The notes: generated from the sequence alone by a model not told the origin. A stretch of 64,000 bases of DNA from Pseudomonadota bacterium (GCA_030057915.1 JASGUC010000005.1:1-64000); one strand, 5' to 3'. Positions 16,702 through 26,033 are shown, counted from the stretch's first letter. Made by a program: numbers and translations.

Positions 16702-17775
16702 ATGGACAAGGAATTGTGGAGCGCCGCCATCCGCGGCCTCGTCCCCTATCGCCCTGGGGAGCAGCCCTCCCCGGGAGAGCGGGTGATCAAGCTCAACACG
16801 AACGAAAACCCGTACCCGCCGTCCCCGGCCTGCTTGAGCGCCCTCCGGGAGGCGGTTGCCGCCGATCTCCGCCTGTACCCCGACCCGGAGGGGAGGAGGC
16901 TCAAGGAGGCCGTCGCCGCCGCGTATGGTCTCGGGACGGGAAACGTCTTTCTCGGCAACGGTTCGGACGAGGTCCTGGCCCATGCCTTTTTCGCCCTTCT
17001 CAGGCAGGGGCGGCCCCTCCTTTTCCCGGATATCACCTACAGCTTCTATCCCGTCTATTGCGCCCTGTACGGGATCGCCTATGAGACCATCCCTCTCGAT
17101 GGGTCGTTTCAAGTGCGCATAGCCGACTATGAGCGACCCAACGGGGGGATCGTCCTGGCCAATCCCAATGCCCCCACGGGGATCGCCATCGATCTGGCCG
17201 GAATCCGGCGGCTTTTGGAGCAATCCCCCCGCTCCGTGGTCCTGATCGACGAGGCCTACGTCGATTTCGGGGCCGAGAGCGCCGTGCCGCTGGTGGCGGA
17301 ATATCCCAATCTCCTGGTCGTCCAGACCTTCTCCAAATCCCGGGCCTTGGCCGGGTTGCGGATCAGCATGGCCTGCGGCGCCCCTTCCCTCGTCGCCGCC
17401 CTGAATACGGTGAAGGATTCTTTCAACTCCTATCCTCTCGGTCGGCTGGCCCTCATCGGGGCCGAGGCCGCCTTCCGGGACGTCGAGTATTTCCAGGATA
17501 CATGCCGCCGGATTATGGAGAGCCGGGAGTGGCTGGCCGGAAGACTCCAGGACTTGGGCTTCCAGGTCCTGCCGTCCCGGGCCAACTTTCTCTTTGTGCG
17601 CCATCCCTCCCGCCGGGGCGGGGAGTTGCAGCAGGGTCTGCGGCGGCGGGGGGTGCTGGTCCGTCGCTTTCCGGCCCCGCGGATCGAGGATTTCCTCCGC
17701 GTCTCGGTTGGCACGGAGGAAGAATGCCGAATCCTGGTGGAGACCCTGGAGGAGATCCTGACGCATCAGCCGTGA
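16702..17775 (+). CDS. hisC: Histidinol-phosphate aminotransferase
   Basis: 357 residues, fold type I PLP aminotransferase. It converts imidazole acetol phosphate and glutamate to histidinol phosphate in histidine synthesis. KLNTNENPYPPSP is the HisC N-terminal signature. NGSDEVL, NPNAPTG and the DEAYVDF block bind PLP, and the PLP lysine is in TFSKSRALAGLRI. The C-terminal RANFLFVRHP and RVSVGTEEEC are typical. No other his gene is close, so a related aminotransferase role cannot be fully excluded. Confidence 0.9.
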   Translation: MDKELWSAAIRGLVPYRPGEQPSPGERVIKLNTNENPYPPSPACLSALREAVAADLRLYPDPEGRRLKEAVAAAYGLGTGNVFLGNGSDEVLAHAFFALLRQGRPLLFPDITYSFYPVYCALYGIAYETIPLDGSFQVRIADYERPNGGIVLANPNAPTGIAIDLAGIRRLLEQSPRSVVLIDEAYVDFGAESAVPLVAEYPNLLVVQTFSKSRALAGLRISMACGAPSLVAALNTVKDSFNSYPLGRLALIGAEAAFRDVEYFQDTCRRIMESREWLAGRLQDLGFQVLPSRANFLFVRHPSRRGGELQQGLRRRGVLVRRFPAPRIEDFLRVSVGTEEECRILVETLEEILTHQP

Positions 17776-17783
17776 GCTGGCAA

Positions 17784-17914
17784 AGACCTTTGAAAAACTA
17801 CAATTTCCCGCCGCCCCGGCATAATCCCGGGGTCGGGAATATCTCGAAAACAACACATTCCGGCTTCCCCCGGCATGGTGGCGGGAACCAGGAAGCGGCA
17901 TTTTTCAAAGGTCT
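17784..17914. repeat. Family A element with AGACCTTTGAAAA terminal inverted repeats
   Basis: About 131 bp, beginning AGACCTTTGAAAA and ending TTTTTCAAAGGTCT. The interior (CCGCCGCCCCGGCATAATCC, GTCGGGAATATCTCGAAAAC, CATTCCGGCTTCC) is almost the same as at 61639-61768 and is recognisable at several other sites. It lies just after hisC. Non-coding. Confidence 0.85.
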
Positions 17915-18034
17915 CCAGTAAGGCTCGCGACGGCGTGACGATGGGGCAAAACGGCGCCGGCGGAAGATGGAGATGGCCGAATCTGGAAGCCCGTCTCCTG
18001 GCCGGGGGCGACATCGTTTCTCGGGACGTTCCCC

Positions 18035-19111
18035 TTAGAGGAACTCGTTGCGCCCCTCCGCCTCCAGGGCCTCGACGGCCTTGCGGACATGCTGAGACGA
18101 TCCCCGCCGACAGACGAGGAGGGCGTCATCCGTCTCCACGACGATGAGGTCCTCCACGTCCACCAGGGCGACGAGCTTCCCAGGGGAATGAACCAGACAG
18201 TTGCGGGCGCCCACGTTGACGAGATTGCCCGGACTCCGGGCGGCGATGCCCGCGCCGTCCTTTTCCGACGCCTCCCACAGGGCGTCCCAGCTTCCCACGT
18301 CGGACCAGTCGAAGTCCCCGGGGATGACCAGGACATCCCGCGCCTTCTCCATGACGCCGTAGTCTATGGAAATGGAGCGGAAGCGGCTGTAGGCGGCGGC
18401 GATGACCTCCGCCTCCGTCGGGGCGCCCAGGGCGGCGTCGATCTCCATGAGCCCCGCGTGGATGTCCGGCAACGAGGAGGCCAGCTCGTCGAGGATCGTT
18501 GCGGCCCGCCAGATGAACATCCCGCTGTTCCAGAAAAAACCTCCCTGGGCGATAAAGGCCCGGGCCGTGGCGGCGTCGGGTTTCTCCCGCAGGGACTTGA
18601 CGCGGAAGATCTCCTCCTCCCCCCTCCGGGCTAGGGACTGACCCCGTTCGATGTAGCCGAATCCGGTCTCCGGACCCGTCGGCCGTATGCCGATGGTGAC
18701 CAGATGCCGGCCCTGGGCCGCCGCCTCGGCGGCGACGGCGAGGACGCGCCGAAAGGCTGCCTCGTCCCCGATCCGGTGGTCCGAAGGCAGGACGGCCATG
18801 ACCTCGTCGCCGGCCCGGCGCCTCACCACCAGGGCGGCCAGGCCGATGCACGGGGCGGTGTTGCGGCCCACGGGCTCGATGAGGATGTTTTCCTCCGGGA
18901 TAGCCGGGAGCTGGGCGATCAGCTCCCGGGCGTGGGCGGCGCCGGTGACGATGAGGATCTTTTCCGGCGGCGTCAGGGGGAGCATCCGGGCCACCGTTTC
19001 CTGGATGACGGTCTTTTCGCTACAGATATCGAGGAGATGCTTGGGCAGGCGGTTCCGGCTCCGGGGCCAGAACCGGGAGCCCTTGCCTCCCGCCATGATG
19101 ACGGCATACAT
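18035..19111 (-). CDS. Mannose-1-phosphate guanylyltransferase
   Basis: 358 residues from the ATG at 19111, where the nucleotidyltransferase fold begins at once (MYAVIMAGGKGSRFWPRSR; the signature GG.GSRLWP). Other family blocks: PKHLLD, EPVGRNTAPCIGLAAL, AVLPSDHRI, TGFGYIERG, FFWNSGMFIW, SIDYGVMEKA and GDFDWSDVGSWDALWE. It makes GDP-mannose from mannose 1-phosphate and GTP for surface polysaccharide. The protein has only the catalytic domain and beta-helix part, without the C-terminal phosphomannose isomerase domain of bifunctional ManC. No polysaccharide genes are adjacent. Confidence 0.93.
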   Translation of the reverse strand: MYAVIMAGGKGSRFWPRSRNRLPKHLLDICSEKTVIQETVARMLPLTPPEKILIVTGAAHARELIAQLPAIPEENILIEPVGRNTAPCIGLAALVVRRRAGDEVMAVLPSDHRIGDEAAFRRVLAVAAEAAAQGRHLVTIGIRPTGPETGFGYIERGQSLARRGEEEIFRVKSLREKPDAATARAFIAQGGFFWNSGMFIWRAATILDELASSLPDIHAGLMEIDAALGAPTEAEVIAAAYSRFRSISIDYGVMEKARDVLVIPGDFDWSDVGSWDALWEASEKDGAGIAARSPGNLVNVGARNCLVHSPGKLVALVDVEDLIVVETDDALLVCRRGSSQHVRKAVEALEAEGRNEFL

Positions 19112-19791
19112 GGTTGGTGCGATCCTTTCCCTGCAGGGGTTATTGTTCCGCCGCGAAGAGGGCCGTGGCGATCCTCCGCCGGCGTTGTCCGGCCTTCCCT
19201 CTACCATGAAACGCCGGAGATTTCATCTGAAAATGCGTTCCTATGTGCTTGTCTTCTTTTACTAATCATTTTTCCTCCCCTTCAAGGGGATGATCAAGGT
19301 GGGGATGGGTCTCGCATTTTGTGAACATTAAGCTTCGCTTTCATCCCCCTTTGTGACGGGATAGCGTCATGAATGTTTCATCGGTTATTCCGGCCTGTCC
19401 GGGCATTTTCCCCGGCGCTTGTCGAGCCCGGTATGGGCGTCGAGAGCTTTCCATGGCCGTGGGAAAAATGTCTTGCCAGCGGCGAGGCAAATGTTTTTTC
19501 GCCATGTTGCGATTGAGCCCGACGCCTGATGGCGAATAAGAATTATGCGTTGCCCGCGGCGCCGTGAAGAGGATTGCCGGACCGCGGCGGGGCCATTTTG
19601 CAGAGTACCCTGACGCTTGAAGACCTTAACCGGCGGGAAACGGCGGAAAGCTGTCGATATTGGCCGCTCGAGGCCACGCCAGGGAGCGGCGGGGGATGTT
19701 GTTCGCCGCCCCCGGGCGGTCTCCGGAAAAAAGATGACCGCCCGGGGAAAAAGTATGTTATGGAACACTGTAAGCTTCGGGAGGGGTGCCT
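19112..19791. other. Long divergent intergenic region, no gene seen
   Basis: About 680 bp between two divergently transcribed genes, including the promoters of both. I see no credible ORF, tRNA or copy of the window's repeat families. The one clear structure is the hairpin at 19710-19747. Confidence 0.55.
19710..19747 (+). other. Strong 12-bp hairpin upstream of the zinc-ribbon gene
   Basis: CCCCGGGCGGTC (19710-19721) pairs perfectly with GACCGCCCGGGG (19736-19747) around a 14-nt loop, and AAAAAG follows. It ends 44 bp before the ATG at 19792 and probably lies in its 5' leader. It has no U-tract, so I do not call a terminator. Confidence 0.55.
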
Positions 19792-20241
19792 ATGTCCATG
19801 GTGGGAAAGAATGTCGATGCGCTCTGCACGCGTTGTGGCCTGACTCTGGCCCACATCGTCCTTTATGAGGTGGGCGGCATGATCGCCCGGGTGAAGTGCA
19901 AGACCTGCGGGGCGGAGCACAAATATCGGGGCGTCAAGGTCCGGGACCGGAGAGGCGCGACCGGAGGCGACCGTTCCCGTCGCGCCGGGGCCAGGGCCGC
20001 GGAAGAATCCAGGCAGGCCGAGGCGGTGGAGACGCGACGCTGGCTTCAACGCCAGGAAGAGCTGGGGAAAGGTATCCCCATACGTCCCTACTGCATGGCT
20101 GATCGTTACCAACGCGGCGAGGTGATCGATCACCCCGCCTTCGGGATCGGCTTCGTGGAGAAGATCCTGGAAGATCAGCGTATGGATGTGCTCTTCAAGG
20201 GCAGTCTGAAGCGCATGGTCATGAATATGCCGCCCAAATAG
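19792..20241 (+). CDS. Uncharacterised zinc-ribbon protein with C-terminal SH3-like segment
   Basis: 149 residues from the ATG at 19792 (GGGAGG eight nt upstream; a second ATG follows at 19798). The N-terminus holds a CxxC...CxxC zinc ribbon (CTRCGLTLAH and VKCKTCGAEHKY). A charged Arg/Ala/Glu-rich middle follows. The C-terminus (GEVIDHPAFGIGFVEKILED, then MDVLFKGSLKRMVMN) resembles the small beta-barrel H..FG.G.V...F..K.L module known from the UvrD/PcrA tail and related nucleic acid- or RNA polymerase-binding proteins. A nucleic acid-related role is inference. I know no assigned function. Confidence 0.75.
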   Translation: MSMVGKNVDALCTRCGLTLAHIVLYEVGGMIARVKCKTCGAEHKYRGVKVRDRRGATGGDRSRRAGARAAEESRQAEAVETRRWLQRQEELGKGIPIRPYCMADRYQRGEVIDHPAFGIGFVEKILEDQRMDVLFKGSLKRMVMNMPPK

Positions 20242-20526
20242 ACCTCTTTTCCCCGACGCCGCCCCGGGTTGACGCCGCCGCGAGCGGCCGCCGCGCCGCG
20301 GGCCGGGACCGGAGGCGGCCTCCCTCTCGCGGCACTCCTTTCCGCCGCCCGGCCGCTGCTTTCGGCAAGACTTATGTCGTCCCGATGACCACCCCGGCGC
20401 CGCCCCGCTTTTCGTGGCGCTTCCTTTCCCGCCTTCGAGACCTTCGCGGGCCCCGTTTTCATCGTTGCCGGCCTTTTCATGCCGCCAATGGTCGGCGGAG
20501 AGCGCCGGCGGGTAAGGCCCGGTTTT

Positions 20527-21723
20527 TCAGAACTCGCGTTTTTCGCGCTCCGGGGCCAGTCTGTCCATCCGGAAGCATTGCAACAGATCCAGAAACGCCT
20601 GATTTTGCAGTGGCGGGCGGGTCCCCAGGAAGAAGAGATGGCTGGGACAGGAGCAGTCCGAGGCCCCGAAACCGAAAACCGCATGGGCGGCGATGCGGTT
20701 CGCCGCGGCGGCAAGTTCGCATTCCAAGTCGTCCCGGGTCCGGATGGCCAGGGCGCGGCAGGAAGCGGCCTCCTCCCGCAGGTAATCCACATGCCAGTGG
20801 AGATTCTTGCCGCCCTTCCGGAGGTGACGCGCCAGCCGGGCCGTCAGAGCCTTTTTTGCCGATCCGGCATACAGATAATGCCCGGCGGGGAAGTCGATCT
20901 CGCCCAGGGCGCCCACGGCGATCCGGGCGGCGGCGGCCAGATGCATCAGGAGCAGGTAACAGCCGCGGTCCTGGTTCTCCCTCTCCAGAAGCGGCCAGGG
21001 TATGGATGCCGTTTCGATCTTCTCGTCGAGCCGGAGGTCTGCCGTCCAGGAGACGCGCAGCGCCCGGTAAAAGATACGGTCTCGGCGCTTTTGGAAAGTC
21101 CGGGCGAACTCGTAATCGGTGTGATAATCGGGGAGGAAGAACTCCGGCCGGGGGGAATGGATGAGAAAGATCACGCCGCTCCGGCGGCCGTTTTGGGCGT
21201 GCGCCGCCAGTTCCTCCAGATGGCGCCGTCCCCGGGCGCTGACGGCGTCGGGGAACATGGCCAGGGATTTCCCATAGAGGGTGCAGGATTTCACCTCGAG
21301 GAGGATCTCTTCCCCGTTTTCCCGAAGGAGAAAATCAAACCGGCTGCCTCCCAGGGCGAATTCCCTCCTGACGATCTCGGCCCCTTCCAGGCCGGGGATC
21401 GACTTCGACGCCAGGAGAAACTGGACCACCTCGTTGGCCTTGGCGGTGTGGAGAAGCACCATGACCCCGTCCCTTTCCACCGCCACCGCCGTATAGGGCA
21501 TGGCGCGTCCCGGGACGGCGGCGTTTTTTGCCAGCGTCACCGTCCGACCCGGAACGAGGAGTTCCCATAAGCGTCCCGGATTGGGGAGATGGGCCTGAAC
21601 CACCCGCCCGTCGCATTCGCATTCGATGACGAAACGATTGAGCCGCCGGATGAATCGGCCCGGCAGCGGGTCGGGGAAGAGAGGTTCACGGAAGAGGTTC
21701 GGGATGCCCAAATCGCTCCGCAT
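20527..21723 (-). CDS. SfsA (sugar fermentation stimulation protein) fused to a DUF123/GIY-YIG-like domain
   Basis: 398 residues from the ATG at 21723 (AAGGA ten nt upstream; an upstream ATG at 21750 has no ribosome binding site). Residues 1-235 are SfsA, with an OB-like start (RFIRRLNRFVIECECDGRVVQAHLPNPGRL), then the nuclease-like core GGSRFDFLLRENG, ILLEVKSCTL and FPDAVSARGRRHLEEL. The last ~140 residues match DUF123 (GCYLLLMHL, GHYLYAGSAKKALTARLARH, LHWHVDYLR, CSCPSHLFFLG), a GIY-YIG-related domain. Both parts occur together in some anaerobes and archaea. The nuclease-like folds suggest action on nucleic acid; the historical SfsA name reflects a maltose phenotype in E. coli. Confidence 0.9.
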   Translation of the reverse strand: MRSDLGIPNLFREPLFPDPLPGRFIRRLNRFVIECECDGRVVQAHLPNPGRLWELLVPGRTVTLAKNAAVPGRAMPYTAVAVERDGVMVLLHTAKANEVVQFLLASKSIPGLEGAEIVRREFALGGSRFDFLLRENGEEILLEVKSCTLYGKSLAMFPDAVSARGRRHLEELAAHAQNGRRSGVIFLIHSPRPEFFLPDYHTDYEFARTFQKRRDRIFYRALRVSWTADLRLDEKIETASIPWPLLERENQDRGCYLLLMHLAAAARIAVGALGEIDFPAGHYLYAGSAKKALTARLARHLRKGGKNLHWHVDYLREEAASCRALAIRTRDDLECELAAAANRIAAHAVFGFGASDCSCPSHLFFLGTRPPLQNQAFLDLLQCFRMDRLAPEREKREF

Positions 21724-21788
21724 TGGTCTTTGTCCTTTATAAGCGCCCATAATTTAACCAAAATTTTCATCAGGAGGTTTTAGCCTCG

Positions 21789-21990
21789 AGGCCTTTGCAA
21801 AACCCCGTTGTGTCCTCCCCATGGTCCTTCCCGGGAAAGAAGAAATCCCGTGAAAAATGTCATTTCTAGGAGCGCGAGCCTGCCCCCGATGTCATTTCGA
21901 GGAGCGCGAGAGACGAGAAATCCTAATCAACTAATTACAGATGCCAGGTCAAGCCCGGCTGGACATGGGCGGCGGTTTTTCAAAGATGTC
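21789..21990. repeat. Long family A element (about 200 bp) carrying the GTCATTTCGAGGAGCG module
   Basis: Starts GGCCTTTGCAAAA and ends TTTTTCAAAGATG, with two tandem GTCATTTC.AGGAGCGCGAG units and GAAATCCTAATCA inside. It is nearly identical to 25831-26033. Confidence 0.85.
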
Positions 21991-22040
21991 GCCTCTTCGC
22001 CGCGGCGCCGGGGATAGGGATCGCATGGCTTTCCGGAACA

Positions 22041-22166
22041 TGCCCCCAGGGAAGCCGTTAGAAATACGTCTTCGATTTCCGTGTGTTACGTTCGCTCCGC
22101 GACCCGTTGTTCAATGACTCGGGGGCGTCATGCCATGAATCGCGAGCCCGTGACTTTTCTAATTGG
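22041..22166 (+). repeat. Family E dispersed repeat, copy 2
   Basis: Partner of 1263-1387. The shared blocks run along the full 125 bp with scattered changes and small indels. Confidence 0.6.
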
Positions 22167-22646
22167 ACATCCGGGTTTAAGGTGATTCCGGATTTCCACG
22201 GGACGGGGGAATTTGACCGCGGCGGAACCTGTCGCGTCCCGGGGAAGGGAATATAGGGCCAGCGCCGGTGGGTGTCAAGGGAAACCGGGGCGTCTTCCGG
22301 GTAAATTTGCCCTCCCTGCGGGCGCTTGATTCCATGCGATTGCAAAACATGGGGAAACCCGCTGTTTTCAGCTTGTCTCGAGCAGGACGTATTTCCCCGG
22401 GGGGCGTCTTGGACCGGCGCCGCGGGCATCGGGAGGTCCGACCGCGGTCTTCCTTCCATTTATGCCCGCAGCCTCCGCCGGGATGCCGCGGGCGGGATCG
22501 GCCTGGGTTTCCACCTGACGGGAGGACGGCCGCGCCGGGGGCGGCCGGAGCGACGACCGCAAATCCCTTGTTAACGACCGGCGGTTCGGGTATATCTCCT
22601 TTCGCCTTTCCCTGAAGGGCAGCGTCTCTTTTTCGGGAGGTCGATC

Positions 22647-23762
22647 GTGACGCCAAGGAGAACCCTGTCTTTATCGTTCTTCGATTCGTTCATCCGCATG
22701 CCCGGGACCATCTCCGCCGTCGGCCCGTCGGTCCTTACGACGATGGAGGAGCGCTTCCGCCCGGGGTCGGACAAATCCCGGCGGGATGCGGGGAAGGAGG
22801 CCCGGGGCGGGGCGGGACGCCATGCCGTGAAGCGGACCGAGACGCCCCTCGCGGGCTCGGCCGGAAGGAGGGATTCTCGATGGGCGTTGGATCGGGAGAA
22901 GGCCTATGCCCAGTCCGGGAGGGCGGCGGCGGAATCGTCGTCGGCCGATGATGGGATGCGCCGGCATAAGGCGTTGTTTCTGGTTTTCTTTTTCTCCATC
23001 CTGTCGATTCTCTTCGTCATCGGCGGCTGTGGCGGCCGGAAGGCCTATCCGCCGGTCTCGGGAGAAAAGAGGCCGGCGGTTAGGAAGGCCCGGCCCGCCG
23101 TCGTGAGAAAGGCCCTGCCCCGCATGGGTTACACCATTCAGGCCGGGGCCTTTTCCCAGGCGGAAAACGCCGCCCGGCTTACGGAACTCCTGAAGGACCA
23201 GGGCCTGGATGCCACCTATTTCGCGGCCCGGACGGGACTGTTCAAGGTCCGCATCGGGAATTTCCCCACCCGGGAAAGCGCTCGCAACCAGGCGGAGGCC
23301 TTGCAGTTGCTGGGGCTGATCGAGGAATATTACCTCGTCGCCCCGGAGGAATATGCCGTTGCCCGGGTCGGGGAACTGGGGGAGGACTATCTCCGTCGGG
23401 AGCTTGTAAAAGCGGCGCGGAGCTTTATCGGGGTCCCCTATCTCTGGGGCGGGACCTCCGCGGAGACGGGGTTCGATTGCAGTGGTCTGACGATGACGGT
23501 CTATCAGCTCAACGGCATCGACCTGCCCCGCACCTCCGGGGATCAGTTCGGCGCCGGCGAGAAACGGGACGATGACGATTTGCTTCCGGGGGATCTGGTC
23601 TTTTTCGCCACGGGGAAGGGCGGCAAGGTGTCCCATGTCGGGGTCTATATCGGCGCCGACCGGTTCGTTCATGCCCCGGGCAGAGGGAAGAAGATCCGGA
23701 CCGATACGCTGTCGAGTTCCTACTACAAGAGGCGTTACCTCGGGGCCCGGACTTACATATGA
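22647..23762 (+). CDS. SPOR-domain and NlpC/P60 peptidoglycan endopeptidase
   Basis: 371 residues from the GTG at 22647, which has GGGAGG six nt upstream. A later ATG (22956) would start directly at a lipoprotein-like signal (ALFLVFFFSILSILFVIGGC), giving 268 residues, and may be the true start. A SPOR domain follows (MGYTIQAGAFSQAENAARLT ... FKVRIGNFPTRESARNQAEA), which binds denuded glycan at division sites. The C-terminal NlpC/P60 domain has the catalytic Cys in GFDCSGLT and His in VSHVGVYIG. It cleaves peptide cross-links in the cell wall. If the long start is used, the extra ~100 residues are charged and unlike any domain I know. Confidence 0.88.
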   Translation: MTPRRTLSLSFFDSFIRMPGTISAVGPSVLTTMEERFRPGSDKSRRDAGKEARGGAGRHAVKRTETPLAGSAGRRDSRWALDREKAYAQSGRAAAESSSADDGMRRHKALFLVFFFSILSILFVIGGCGGRKAYPPVSGEKRPAVRKARPAVVRKALPRMGYTIQAGAFSQAENAARLTELLKDQGLDATYFAARTGLFKVRIGNFPTRESARNQAEALQLLGLIEEYYLVAPEEYAVARVGELGEDYLRRELVKAARSFIGVPYLWGGTSAETGFDCSGLTMTVYQLNGIDLPRTSGDQFGAGEKRDDDDLLPGDLVFFATGKGGKVSHVGVYIGADRFVHAPGRGKKIRTDTLSSSYYKRRYLGARTYI

Positions 23763-23856
23763 CGCCCGGGGACCCGGCCGTCAGAAAAGAAATTGACATC
23801 GGGGGATTTTTCCATCATGAAGGATTCGCTGTTTTGATTAATCGGGAGGTGTGAAC

Positions 23857-24588
23857 ATGCTGGAACTCAGGGATCTGTATTTCTCCGTGGGGGACCGGAA
23901 CATCATCGACGGAATCAACTTTACCTTTGAAAAAGGAAAATTCTACGGGATCACCGGCCCCAACGGGAGCGGCAAGACGACGCTGGCCAAGCTGATCATG
24001 GGGATCAACAGCCCCAATGGCGGGGAAATCCGCTTCGGCGGCAAGGATATCTCCCAGTGGTCCATCACGGACCGGGCGCGGGAGGGGATCGCCTACAGCT
24101 TCCAGCAACCCGCCCGTTTCAAGGGGATCACCTTCCGGGACCTCCTGGCCATGGCGGCCGGGACGGACGATCAGGAGATGCTTCTGGCGCTCCTCAGACG
24201 GGTCGGCATCTGCTCCCTTTCCTTTCTCGACAAGCCGGTGGACGCCAAGCTCTCCGGCGGGGAGATCAAGAAGATCGAACTGGCCACCACCATTGCCCGG
24301 AACCCCCGCCTCGCCATCTATGACGAACCCGATACGGGCATCGACCTCTGGACGATCCAGCCCATGGTCCGCCTCCTGAAGCGGGAACAGAGGGACCACG
24401 ACACGACCACCATCGTGGTCAGCCATAACCGGGCCTTTCTGGAGGCGGCGGACATCGTCCTGATGATCAACGAAGGCAAGCTTGCCTATCGGGGCGACCT
24501 CCAGGGCGCCCTGCCCATGCTCAACGACCTGAGTATCTGCAACTATCGAAAATGCGTAGGAGATCGTGATGTTGGATGCTATAGATAA
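23857..24588 (+). CDS. SufC-like ABC ATPase of a minimal SUF (SmsC) Fe-S cluster system
   Basis: 243 residues from the ATG at 23857 (GGGAGG seven nt upstream). Full ABC ATPase: Walker A GPNGSGKTTLAK, Q-loop YSFQQPARFKG, signature LSGGEIKKIELA, Walker B LAIYDEPDTGIDLW and the switch His in VVSHNRAF. The modified signature GGE.KK.E and DEPD.GID follow SufC rather than transporter ATPases. The next gene, overlapping by 20 bp, encodes a SufB-like scaffold, so the pair forms the two-gene SufBC-type system of anaerobes that assembles Fe-S clusters in the cytoplasm. No SufS, SufD or SufU is adjacent. Confidence 0.9.
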   Translation: MLELRDLYFSVGDRNIIDGINFTFEKGKFYGITGPNGSGKTTLAKLIMGINSPNGGEIRFGGKDISQWSITDRAREGIAYSFQQPARFKGITFRDLLAMAAGTDDQEMLLALLRRVGICSLSFLDKPVDAKLSGGEIKKIELATTIARNPRLAIYDEPDTGIDLWTIQPMVRLLKREQRDHDTTTIVVSHNRAFLEAADIVLMINEGKLAYRGDLQGALPMLNDLSICNYRKCVGDRDVGCYR

Positions 24589-25489
24589 GGAGCTTTTGGC
24601 GGCCGTGGCGGATCTGGAAGGGCTCCCCAAGGGGGCCTTCAATATCCGCAAGAACGGCCAGTTGCTCAAACGGGAGGTTACGGCCAATATCGACATCGAA
24701 TCCCATGCCGACGGCCAGGGGATCACCGTTACCATCAAGCCGGGAACGGTGAACGAGTCTGTTCACATCCCCGTCATCCTCAGTCAGGCGGGCCTTTATG
24801 ACGTGGTTTACAACAACTTCATCATCGGCGCGGCTTCCGATGTAACCATCATCGCCGGCTGCGGCATCCATTGCGGCGGACTGGCGCCCGAGGGCCACGC
24901 CGGGATCCATGAATTCCGGATCGGTCCGAAGGCGAAGGTCAAGTATGTGGAGAAACATTACGCCCGGGGTCCCGGCCGGGGGCGGCGCTCCCTGAATCCC
25001 ACGACGAAGGTCTTCCTCGACGCCGGGGCGGAGGCGGAGATGGAGCTGACCCAGATCGGCGGCGTGGATGAGGCGAACCGGGTCAACGAGGCGGTCCTGG
25101 GACCCGACAGCCTGCTGCTGATCACCGAGCGGGTCCTTACGGAAGGGAGCCAGAAGGCGGTCTCCACCAACAACATCACCCTGGAGGGGGCGGGGAGTCG
25201 GGCGAACATGATCTCCCGCTCCGTCATCAAGGGCGATTCCCAGCAGGATTTCTACGCCACCCTGGATGCCCTGGCCCCCTGTTTCGGCCATATCGAATGC
25301 GACGCCATCATCATGGACAGCGGTCGGAACGAGACGGTGCCGTCCCTCAAGGCCCGCCATCCCGATGCCGCCCTCACCCACGAGGCGTCCATCGGCAAGA
25401 TCGCCAGCGACCAGCTCATGAAGCTCATGAGCCTGGGACTGACCTATGACGAGGCGGTCAACCGCATCATCCAGGGATTTTTGAAATGA
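24569..25489 (+). CDS. SufB/SufD-like Fe-S assembly scaffold (SmsB)
   Basis: 306 residues from the ATG at 24569 with AGGAG upstream. The beta-helix core of the SufBD family is seen (LYDVVYNNFIIGAASDVTII, KAKVKYVEKHY, then VSTNNITLEGAGSRANMIS and GHIECDAIIMD). The C-terminal block ALTHEASIGKIASDQLMKLMSLGLTYDEAV is the SufB/D signature for SufC binding. At ~306 residues it lacks the long N-terminal part of E. coli SufB, as expected for the ancestral SmsB form. It is translationally coupled to the SufC-like gene. Confidence 0.9.
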   Translation: MLDAIDKELLAAVADLEGLPKGAFNIRKNGQLLKREVTANIDIESHADGQGITVTIKPGTVNESVHIPVILSQAGLYDVVYNNFIIGAASDVTIIAGCGIHCGGLAPEGHAGIHEFRIGPKAKVKYVEKHYARGPGRGRRSLNPTTKVFLDAGAEAEMELTQIGGVDEANRVNEAVLGPDSLLLITERVLTEGSQKAVSTNNITLEGAGSRANMISRSVIKGDSQQDFYATLDALAPCFGHIECDAIIMDSGRNETVPSLKARHPDAALTHEASIGKIASDQLMKLMSLGLTYDEAVNRIIQGFLK

Positions 25490-25521
25490 CGCCCCTGCCC
25501 GCGGTAGGCGCAACGATAGTA

Positions 25522-25648
25522 GTCAATTGCAAAACTCATCAAATCTGCCGATTCAATGTAAGACGGTCTCAAGAATGAATGGAATTTACTGGCTTCCGTA
25601 TCAAGCCTGGCATGACGGAAAGCAATTTCCGTCAGTTTTGCAATTGGC
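25522..25648 (+). repeat. Family B element, left copy flanking rfbB
   Basis: 127 bp with inverted ends: GTCAATTGCAAAACT at the left and AGTTTTGCAATTGGC at the right. The sequence matches 27161-27288 in reverse orientation over its whole length, with about one difference in five bases by eye. Confidence 0.85.
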
Positions 25649-25692
25649 TCATGGAAGAAAATTTCAGATAGTCGCAGATTTTTTCACATAAG

Positions 25693-25824
25693 GAGACCTT
25701 GGAAAAACGCCGAAGCCGACCCCCCCGCCCTCATTTCGGTGTAAAACAAATGCCGTGGTTCCAAGGCGTTCTGGAAGCCGGTTTTGGTCGGGGCCACGGA
25801 AAAGCGTGGATTTTCAAAGCTCTC
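25693..25824. repeat. Family A element, diverged copy
   Basis: Begins GAGACCTTGGAAAAACG and ends TTTTCAAAGCTCTC, a slightly decayed terminal pair. The interior is only loosely like other family A copies. It abuts the next element with a gap of a few bases. Confidence 0.6.
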
Positions 25825-25830
25825 ATAGGG

Positions 25831-26033
25831 AGACCTTTGCAAATCCCCGTTGCGTCCTCCATATGGTCCTTCCCGGAAAAAGTGGGGATCCAGTGAAAAA
25901 TGTCATTTCGAGGAGCGCAAGCCTGCCCCCGATGTCATTTCGAGGAGCGGAAGCGACGAGAAATCCTAATCATGTAATTACAGATGCCGGGTCAAGCCTG
26001 ACAGGGCATGGACGGCGGTTTTTCAAAGGTCTT
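25831..26033. repeat. Long family A element with GTCATTTCGAGGAGCG module
   Basis: Starts AGACCTTTGCAAA and ends TTTTTCAAAGGTCT. Apart from scattered substitutions it is the same as 21789-21990, including the two tandem GTCATTTCGAGGAGCG units. Confidence 0.88.

Larger units (their letters stand above)
21724..22646. other. Repeat-dominated intergenic region, no gene
   Basis: About 920 bp separate the divergent sfsA-like and SPOR-NlpC/P60 genes. It holds the long family A element (21789-21990), family E copy 2 (22041-22166) and a GGGTAAATTTG-started segment (22301-22385) related to 15507-15606. The remaining sequence shows no gene. Confidence 0.65.

Noticed and set aside
21808-22017. Small ORFs reading MSFRGARETRNPN-like peptides (also at 10102-10293 and 25755-26108)
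   Set aside because: They are translations of the dispersed GTCATTTCGAGGAGCG repeat module and not genes.
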